A stretch of DNA of 64,000 nt from Ammoniphilus sp. CFH 90114 (GTDB lineage Bacteria > Bacillota > Bacilli > Aneurinibacillales > RAOX-1). Below the pieces are notes generated by a model. The model did not search any database, had not been told where the DNA came from, and saw only the letters and a list, made by a program, of their open reading frames with translations. Numbering within the stretch: the stretch's first letter is position 1; the number at the start of each line of letters is the position of its first letter. A program made the position numbers and the translations under genes. The stretch is from positions 298,133 to 362,132 of the forward strand of contig NZ_SDLI01000001.1 in the NCBI RefSeq assembly GCF_004123195.1, in the 5' to 3' direction. Below are positions 59,045-64,000 of the stretch, piece by piece.

Positions 59045-60664
59045 TTGCTATTGGAGGAAACAAAGGCCTCGATAGGAAATCGTCTAGTTCAAGATTATCT
59101 TTCAAGTTTCGATCTTGTTCAAGACTTTTTTGTGCATGCACCTTACCAGGATGCAGCGTGGAAGGAGAGAAGGGAATGGTTGTTCGAACACCCTCTATCT
59201 CATCGGGAACAATTAGTAGAAGGTTTACGGAATTATAATCAGTCATTGCAAAATCATGAAGCGGCGATGTTAAATATAGAAAAGTTAAAAGAAGTTGAGA
59301 CGTATGTAGTCATCGGCGGTCAACAGCCGGGCGTTTTAACTGGCCCTCTATATGTCATTTATAAGGCTGTAACCTTAATTAAATTAGCGCAGAAACATCA
59401 AGCGGAAACAGGGAAGCCGGTCATTCCTGTTTTTTGGATTGCAAGTGAAGATCACGATTATGAGGAAGTCAACCATGTTTATGTTCAAGCTTGGGAGAGA
59501 GCCATAGAGAAGCTTCAACTTGACTATCGTCCTAAAGCAAAGACCTCCATCTCCCAACTGCCTGTTGGAAGTGATTCGCTTCAGAATATGACGAGTGAAT
59601 ATTTTTCTAGATTGCCAGACAGTGTTTACCACAAGCAACTAAAAAGCCAACTACTGCATGTCGCAGGTTCAGCTTCCTCACTGAATGAATTTTTTGCAAA
59701 GATCATGGCGTGGTTGTTTGGGGAGTATGGCCTCGTGTTAGTTGATTCAGCAGATGCTTGGGTTAGGAAACTTGAAAAACCGATATTCGCCTCGTTCATT
59801 GAAAAAGACATGAGCAAAGAGCTGATGAGTGTTCAAGAGAACCTATTAAAGCAAGGATATCACTCTCAATTAGATATTCAGAAGGAAAATGCTCACTTTT
59901 TTATTTATGAGAGTGGTCAACGTCAATTATTGATAAGAAAAGGACAGGAGTTTCAAGCCAAAGGGGGAGGGAGACTTTATCGTTCAGAAGAACTGTTAAA
60001 GCGACTCGAAGATGATCCTTGCTCCTTCAGCGCAAATGTAGTTAGTCGCCCTATTATGCAGGAATGGCTATTTCCTGTTTTAGCTTTTGTAGGGGGACCA
60101 GGAGAGATCTCCTATTGGGCTCAGTTGAAGCCTGTTTTTGAACACATGAACATGCAGATGCCAATTGTGTTTCCACGCATGTCTTTTACGCTCATAGAAA
60201 GGGATATTAGTAAATACATGGAGTCTTTTCAGTTGAACCTTGAAGACGTCTATGAGCGATGGGAAGAACTTCGTAGAAACTGGATTATGGAGCAGACGGC
60301 TACCGACTTAAGTGCGAGGTTTCAGGAACTGAAAACAAGTCTGCAAAGTGCTTATCTTCCTTTTTTAGATCAAATTACCCAAGTAGAACCAGGGGTAAAA
60401 AAGTTAGGAGAAGCAAACTGGACGAAAATACTTTCACACCTTGATTTCCTCGAAAGAAAGACAGAAGAAGCTATTGAAATTCGTCATCACGCAGGTCTAA
60501 AGCATTGGGATGATATTCAGGCTTCACTGTATCCGATGGAAAAACCGCAGGAAAGAGTTTATAATATCTTTGGTTATCTTAACAAATATGGGTATAGTTT
60601 CATTAAAGACCTGATCAGTCAGCCCCTAGAGCTTCAACCTAAGCATATGATCGTATACATATAG
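59045..60664 (+). CDS. bshC: Putative cysteine ligase BshC (bacillithiol synthesis)
   Basis: A 539-residue protein adding cysteine to glucosaminyl-malate, the last step of bacillithiol synthesis. GGQQPGVLTGPLYVIYK (about residues 95-111), PVFWIASEDHDYEEVNHV and a C-terminal coiled coil are hallmarks; family length is about 540. It begins with TTG at 59045 behind AGAGGAGGGG. Location just ahead of the mraZ cluster is conserved, but here ahcY lies between. Shows that the organism makes bacillithiol. Confidence 0.93.
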   Translation: MLLEETKASIGNRLVQDYLSSFDLVQDFFVHAPYQDAAWKERREWLFEHPLSHREQLVEGLRNYNQSLQNHEAAMLNIEKLKEVETYVVIGGQQPGVLTGPLYVIYKAVTLIKLAQKHQAETGKPVIPVFWIASEDHDYEEVNHVYVQAWERAIEKLQLDYRPKAKTSISQLPVGSDSLQNMTSEYFSRLPDSVYHKQLKSQLLHVAGSASSLNEFFAKIMAWLFGEYGLVLVDSADAWVRKLEKPIFASFIEKDMSKELMSVQENLLKQGYHSQLDIQKENAHFFIYESGQRQLLIRKGQEFQAKGGGRLYRSEELLKRLEDDPCSFSANVVSRPIMQEWLFPVLAFVGGPGEISYWAQLKPVFEHMNMQMPIVFPRMSFTLIERDISKYMESFQLNLEDVYERWEELRRNWIMEQTATDLSARFQELKTSLQSAYLPFLDQITQVEPGVKKLGEANWTKILSHLDFLERKTEEAIEIRHHAGLKHWDDIQASLYPMEKPQERVYNIFGYLNKYGYSFIKDLISQPLELQPKHMIVYI

Positions 60665-60688
60665 CCCAACAATTCAGGAGGAACGTAG

Positions 60689-61954
60689 ATGAATGCAAAC
60701 AAAGTAAGTATTGTAAAAGACATGTCACTTGCCCCTAATGGTCACTTGAAGATCGACTGGGTTAAAGAGCATATGCCTGTCCTTAATCGAATCCGCGATA
60801 AATTTGAACAAGAAAAGCCTTTTGCAGGCTTAAAAGTAGCGATCTCCCTTCACTTAGAAGCCAAAACCGCCTACCTAGCGAAGGTGGTGCAGGCGGGTGG
60901 AGCTGAGGTTACCATCACGGGAAGTAACCCATTATCTACTCAGGATGATGTTTGTGCTGCATTAGTGGAGGATGGTATTCAGGTGTTTGCGAAGTACAAT
61001 CCATCTCCCGAAGAATATAAGTCCCATCTCATTAAGACCTTAGAAACGAAGCCGGATTTAATCATTGATGATGGCGGTGATCTAGTTACCATTCTCCACA
61101 GCGAAAGACAGGACTTAGCCGGACAAGTGCGAGGTGGAGCAGAAGAGACAACCACGGGTATTCTACGCTTGAAGTCGCTAGAGAAATCGGGGGAACTGAA
61201 ATTCCCAATGGTGGCTGTTAACGATGCATTTTGTAAATATCTATTTGACAATCGATATGGTACGGGTCAATCCGTTTGGGACGGAATTAACCGGACTACC
61301 AACCTTGTCGTTGCTGGGAAGACAGTTGTGGTTATCGGCTATGGCTGGTGTGGACGAGGAGTCGCCTTGCGTGCTAAGGGATTGGGAGCTAAAGTGGTGG
61401 TGACTGAGATTGATGCCATCAAGGCCGTCGAGGCTTATATGGATGGATTTGATGTGATGCCTATGGCAGAAGCAGCTAAGGTAGGTGATTACTTTGTTAC
61501 GGTAACAGGTAACAAGGACGTGATTCGAGGGGAACATATCGAAGTGATGAAAGACGGAGCGATTCTCTCTAATGCAGGCCATTTTGATGTAGAAATAAAC
61601 AAGCCTGAGTTAGAGTCTTTATCTGTTTCTAAGCGGGTAGTTCGCAAGGATATCGAAGAATATCAATTAAAAGATGGAAGAAAAATTTATCTATTAGCAG
61701 AAGGCCGTTTAGTTAATTTAGCTGCTGGTGATGGTCACCCAGCAGAAATTATGGATATGACATTTGCATTGCAAGCTGTGTCCCTAGCTTATGTTAATGA
61801 GAACTATGAGTCGTTAGGGAAACATGTGGTAAATGTTCCATACGAGCTAGATGAGAATGTAGCCCGCTATAAGTTAGAAGCACTAGGGATTAGTATCGAC
61901 CAATTAACTGAGGAACAGAAGGCATACTTGGATAATTGGGCTGAAGGAGAATAG
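60689..61954 (+). CDS. ahcY: Adenosylhomocysteinase (short bacterial/archaeal type)
   Basis: A 421-residue NAD-dependent enzyme converting S-adenosylhomocysteine to adenosine and homocysteine. The NAD loop is IGYGWCGRG (about 211-219); DDGGDLV, GAEETTTGILRL, NDAFCKYLFDNRYGTGQS and LAEGRLVNLAAGDGHPAEIMD are clear. The C-terminal Lys/Tyr tail (K-x-x-x-Y-R-Y) of the long form is absent, as in the short type of archaea and thermophiles. CAGGAGG precedes the ATG, 24 bases after bshC, so both are co-transcribed. B. subtilis lacks this enzyme and uses MtnN/LuxS. Confidence 0.95.
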   Translation: MNANKVSIVKDMSLAPNGHLKIDWVKEHMPVLNRIRDKFEQEKPFAGLKVAISLHLEAKTAYLAKVVQAGGAEVTITGSNPLSTQDDVCAALVEDGIQVFAKYNPSPEEYKSHLIKTLETKPDLIIDDGGDLVTILHSERQDLAGQVRGGAEETTTGILRLKSLEKSGELKFPMVAVNDAFCKYLFDNRYGTGQSVWDGINRTTNLVVAGKTVVVIGYGWCGRGVALRAKGLGAKVVVTEIDAIKAVEAYMDGFDVMPMAEAAKVGDYFVTVTGNKDVIRGEHIEVMKDGAILSNAGHFDVEINKPELESLSVSKRVVRKDIEEYQLKDGRKIYLLAEGRLVNLAAGDGHPAEIMDMTFALQAVSLAYVNENYESLGKHVVNVPYELDENVARYKLEALGISIDQLTEEQKAYLDNWAEGE

Positions 61955-61961
61955 GAAGAAA

Positions 61962-61994
61962 AAAAATCCTGCATGGAAGCAGGATTTTTTTTTT
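61962..61994 (+). terminator. Terminator of the bshC-ahcY operon
   Basis: AAAAATCCTGC, 6-base loop, GCAGGATTTTT, then T-run. Confidence 0.92.
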
Positions 61995-62017
61995 CGTCTC
62001 GCGAATAGTAAACTAAA

Positions 62018-62064
62018 GTGGTGCAAAGTGGTGCAAAGTGGGGGATTTGTGGGTAGAAGTGGGG
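62018..62064 (+). promoter_or_regulatory. MraZ operator: five GTGG repeats
   Basis: GTGG begins at 62018, 62028, 62038, 62049 and 62059, i.e. spacings of 10, 10, 11 and 10 bases, one per helical turn. The last GTGGGGTG also acts as the ribosome site of mraZ. MraZ is known to bind such phased TGGG-type repeats and repress the cluster. Confidence 0.82.
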
Positions 62065-62073
62065 TGAATAGAC

Positions 62074-62505
62074 ATGTTCATGGGGGAATACCAGCATAAC
62101 ATCGATGAAAAAGGAAGAATAACCATTCCTGCGAAGTTTCGTGAGGAGCTGGGTGAAAATTTTGTTATGACCCGTGGATTAGATAAGTGTCTATTCGTTT
62201 ACGCTATGGATGAATGGAAGCAGCTAGAAGCTAAGCTTAAGTCGCTGCCATTTACCCGTTCAGATGCCCGGGCGTTCACGCGCTTTTTCTTCTCAGGTGC
62301 TACCGAATGTGAATTAGACAAGCAGGGAAGGGTAAACATACCAGGATCTTTACGGCAACATGCCCATTTGGACAAGGATTGTATAATCCTAGGTGTGTCC
62401 AATAGAGTTGAAATATGGAGTCGTGAACTGTGGGAAACCTATTTTGAGGAGTCTGCAGAATCCTTCAATGAACTGGCTGAAAAAATTGTAGACTTTGACT
62501 TATAA
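62074..62505 (+). CDS. mraZ: Transcriptional regulator MraZ
   Basis: A 143-residue protein with two SpoVT/AbrB-like beta domains, each with Dx[16 protein letters not shown] (residues 11-23) and [13 protein letters not shown] (about 85-97). It forms rings and represses its own division/cell-wall operon. [11 protein letters not shown] at the start matches B. subtilis MraZ. First gene of mraZ-rsmH-ftsL-pbpB; its operator lies directly upstream. Confidence 0.96.
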   Translation: MFMGEYQHNIDEKGRITIPAKFREELGENFVMTRGLDKCLFVYAMDEWKQLEAKLKSLPFTRSDARAFTRFFFSGATECELDKQGRVNIPGSLRQHAHLDKDCIILGVSNRVEIWSRELWETYFEESAESFNELAEKIVDFDL

Positions 62506-62518
62506 ATGAGGTGATGAG

Positions 62519-63451
62519 ATGTTTCACCACGTCACGGTGATGAAAGAGGAAGCAGTAAAAGGGCTCGAAGTAAAGCCCGATGGAGTGTATGTGGACTGTA
62601 CTCTAGGCGGGGCAGGACACAGTGGAAAAATAGCAGCACAGCTATCGGATCAGGGGCGATTGATAGCAATTGATCAAGATGATTGGGCTCTTGAGAATGC
62701 GAAGAGTCGGCTTGAGCCACACAAAGATAAGGTCATCTTAGTAAAAAGCAATTTTCGAAATATCCGTAGAGTTGTAGAAGAAGCAGGATACCCTCAAGTG
62801 GATGGAATCCTTTTTGACCTAGGAGTATCTTCTCCACAGCTTGACGAAGGAGAACGTGGCTTTAGCTATCATGCGGATGCTCCACTAGATATGAGGATGG
62901 ATACAAGTCAAGAATTAACGGCCAAGGACATTGTGAATTCTTGGGAAGAAAAAGAACTGGCTCACATCTTTTACCACTATGGGGAAGAAAAGTTCTCAAG
63001 ACAGATCGCGCGAGAAATTGTTAAAGCAAGACAGGTGAATCCGATTGAGACAACAGGCGAGTTAGTCGAATTAATAAAAAAGGGGATACCAGCACCTGCG
63101 CGAAGAACAGGGGGGCATCCTGCTAAGCGGACGTTCCAAGCCATCAGAATTGCTGTGAATGATGAATTGAATGCGTTTAAAGAAGCGCTTCATGAGTCTA
63201 TTCGTATTTTAAAACCTGGTGGAAGGGTTAGTGTGATTACCTTTCACTCCCTTGAGGATCGTATCTGTAAACAGGTTTTTCAAGAATATAGCGGCGGGTG
63301 TACGTGTCCACCAGATTTTCCGCAGTGTGTTTGTGGTAATCAGCCTGTTATCCGGATAGAAAATAGGAAGCCGATTCTTCCTGGAGAGCAAGAGTTAGCC
63401 GAAAATAACCGAGCTCGTTCGGCTAAGCTACGCGTCGCCAAAAAGTTATAA
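62519..63451 (+). CDS. rsmH: 16S rRNA (cytosine1402-N4)-methyltransferase RsmH (MraW)
   Basis: A 310-residue SAM-dependent methyltransferase acting on C1402 in the ribosomal P site. [15 protein letters not shown] (residues 2-16), the SAM motif [25 protein letters not shown] and the closing [14 protein letters not shown] with the [12 protein letters not shown] tail are all family signatures. GAGGTGATGAG precedes the ATG, 13 bases after mraZ. Confidence 0.96.
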   Translation: MFHHVTVMKEEAVKGLEVKPDGVYVDCTLGGAGHSGKIAAQLSDQGRLIAIDQDDWALENAKSRLEPHKDKVILVKSNFRNIRRVVEEAGYPQVDGILFDLGVSSPQLDEGERGFSYHADAPLDMRMDTSQELTAKDIVNSWEEKELAHIFYHYGEEKFSRQIAREIVKARQVNPIETTGELVELIKKGIPAPARRTGGHPAKRTFQAIRIAVNDELNAFKEALHESIRILKPGGRVSVITFHSLEDRICKQVFQEYSGGCTCPPDFPQCVCGNQPVIRIENRKPILPGEQELAENNRARSAKLRVAKKL

Positions 63452-63480
63452 CGAAAAAATAGAGCAAGAGGGGGATAAAC

Positions 63481-63858
63481 TTGAGCAGGAACCATTATGG
63501 TAATTTAGCTGTCCAGTTAAATCAGGAAAGAAAGCAACAGAGGGTGAGTGAACCGAAGCAGACAAGCAAAGTATCGGTTAGGTACAGCATTCCCTTAGAA
63601 GAGAAGCTGCTTTATTTGCTTAGTGTGATAGTAATTGTTTGCATTTCTGGTTTCATCCTGTCAAGATATGCGCTCATCTCCCAATACAATTATGAAATTG
63701 AAAATACGAAACAAGCTATGATTCAGATGCAAGAACAGAACTCTAGCTTGAAGCTTAAGGTCGACGAACTGAGTAAACGAGAAAGAATACTGGATATTGC
63801 ACAAAGAGAATTAGGGATGACGATGAAGGACAGCACGGTGCGGGTTTTATCCCACTAA
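63481..63858 (+). CDS. ftsL: Cell-division protein FtsL
   Basis: A 125-residue bitopic protein: basic cytoplasmic N-terminus (1-40), one membrane helix (about 43-62) and an extracellular leucine-zipper coiled coil (65-105) ending LDIAQRELGM, typical of Bacillales FtsL. With DivIC and DivIB it activates septal synthesis. It starts with TTG at 63481 behind AGGGGG. The gene order confirms the call. Confidence 0.92.
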   Translation: MSRNHYGNLAVQLNQERKQQRVSEPKQTSKVSVRYSIPLEEKLLYLLSVIVIVCISGFILSRYALISQYNYEIENTKQAMIQMQEQNSSLKLKVDELSKRERILDIAQRELGMTMKDSTVRVLSH

Positions 63859-63883
63859 CGAGTAAACTGCGGAGGGGAGAACC

Positions 63884-64000
63884 ATGACAGAAAAAAGGAT
63901 TAAGCTTCGCACAGGGTTTTTGGGAGTATTTTTTACTCTCTTATTTTTTTTGTTAATTTTTCGCTTGTTTTACATACAAACTGTCAATGCAGATCTTTGG
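63884..64000 (+). CDS. pbpB: Penicillin-binding protein 2B/SpoVD-type transpeptidase, N-terminal part
   Basis: The first 39 codons of a gene running off the window: a basic start (MTEKRIKLRTG) and a Phe/Leu-rich membrane helix followed by RLFYIQTVNADLW, the usual beginning of class B PBPs after ftsL. GGAGGGGAG precedes the ATG. The septal PBP2B is expected from gene order; SpoVD is the alternative. Confidence 0.85.
   Translation, partial: MTEKRIKLRTGFLGVFFTLLFFLLIFRLFYIQTVNADLW

Noticed and set aside
1-64000. tRNA, rRNA, prophage, integron or plasmid functions
   Set aside because: None of the expected conserved sequences or gene sets was seen; the region reads as ordinary chromosome.

Overview
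The window looks like chromosomal DNA from an endospore-forming, low-GC Gram-positive bacterium of the order Bacillales. The evidence is a bacillithiol gene (bshC), a set of sporulation-type genes (RsfA-like regulator, YlaJ/YhcN lipoprotein, GerMN-domain lipoprotein, a gamma-SASP-like fragment), strong AGGAGG ribosome binding sites, many TTG/GTG starts, and long runs of synteny with Bacillus subtilis: speA-yktB, yjcG-yjcF, ylaH..ylaJ-ylaK, yqgX-yqgY-mgsR, and rsfA..panE..bshC-mraZ-rsmH-ftsL-pbpB. Copper-amine-oxidase-N 'stalk' domains on cell-wall enzymes and a bacterial adenosylhomocysteinase point towards the Paenibacillaceae/Brevibacillus/Aneurinibacillus side of the order rather than Bacillus itself; that placement is inference. 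I see no tRNA, rRNA, CRISPR array, insertion sequence or prophage.

Layout. 1-6 kb: end of a small SASP-like gene, an MFS exporter, a lipoprotein, a YdaP-type pyruvate oxidase behind a promoter and two tandem terminators, a GIY-YIG protein, two small unknowns and a gamma-carbonic anhydrase. 6-12 kb: a secreted amidase with a GerMN lipoprotein, then a phosphonate/phosphite-type ABC importer (binding protein, permease, ATPase) followed by a LysR regulator. 12-25 kb: RDD protein, NDH-2 (yutJ-like), VanW, PssA, UppP, RNase J, a stand-alone CheY and many small unknown genes. 25-35 kb: SurE and a coupled unknown, TetR, an orphan HEPN-domain protein, two micro-ORFs, FabI, a PHP phosphoesterase, yjcG-yjcF, a PgpA-family protein. 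35-47 kb: M23 peptidase, a MarR/Hpr-type regulator, a FixG/CcoG-like protein without its ferredoxin part, arginine decarboxylase with yktB, a HAD phosphatase, cytochrome c, glutaredoxin and ylaJ/ylaK. 47-59 kb: yqgX, MidA-type methyltransferase, yqgY, an ArsR/SufR-like regulator, mgsR-like Spx protein, a 5'-3' exonuclease, RsfA-like regulator, an acyl-CoA carboxylase/HMG-CoA lyase operon, panE, a DUF3397 protein and an XRE-cupin regulator. 59-64 kb: bshC, ahcY, and the start of the division/cell-wall cluster with a clear MraZ operator.

Functional links. Cell-wall themes recur (amidase, M23 peptidase, VanW, UppP, PssA, mraZ-rsmH-ftsL-pbpB). The carboxyl-carrier/HMG-CoA lyase/carboxyltransferase operon resembles the yng leucine-type catabolic operon but has no biotin carboxylase beside it. 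Most genes end in recognisable intrinsic terminators, so transcription units are short. Less ordinary points are the doubly terminated leader in front of the pyruvate oxidase, a probable CUG-initiated gene, the orphan HEPN protein, the ferredoxin-less FixG relative, a structured intergenic region near 48.7 kb, and ahcY placed between bshC and mraZ. I did not find a convincing new multi-gene system.
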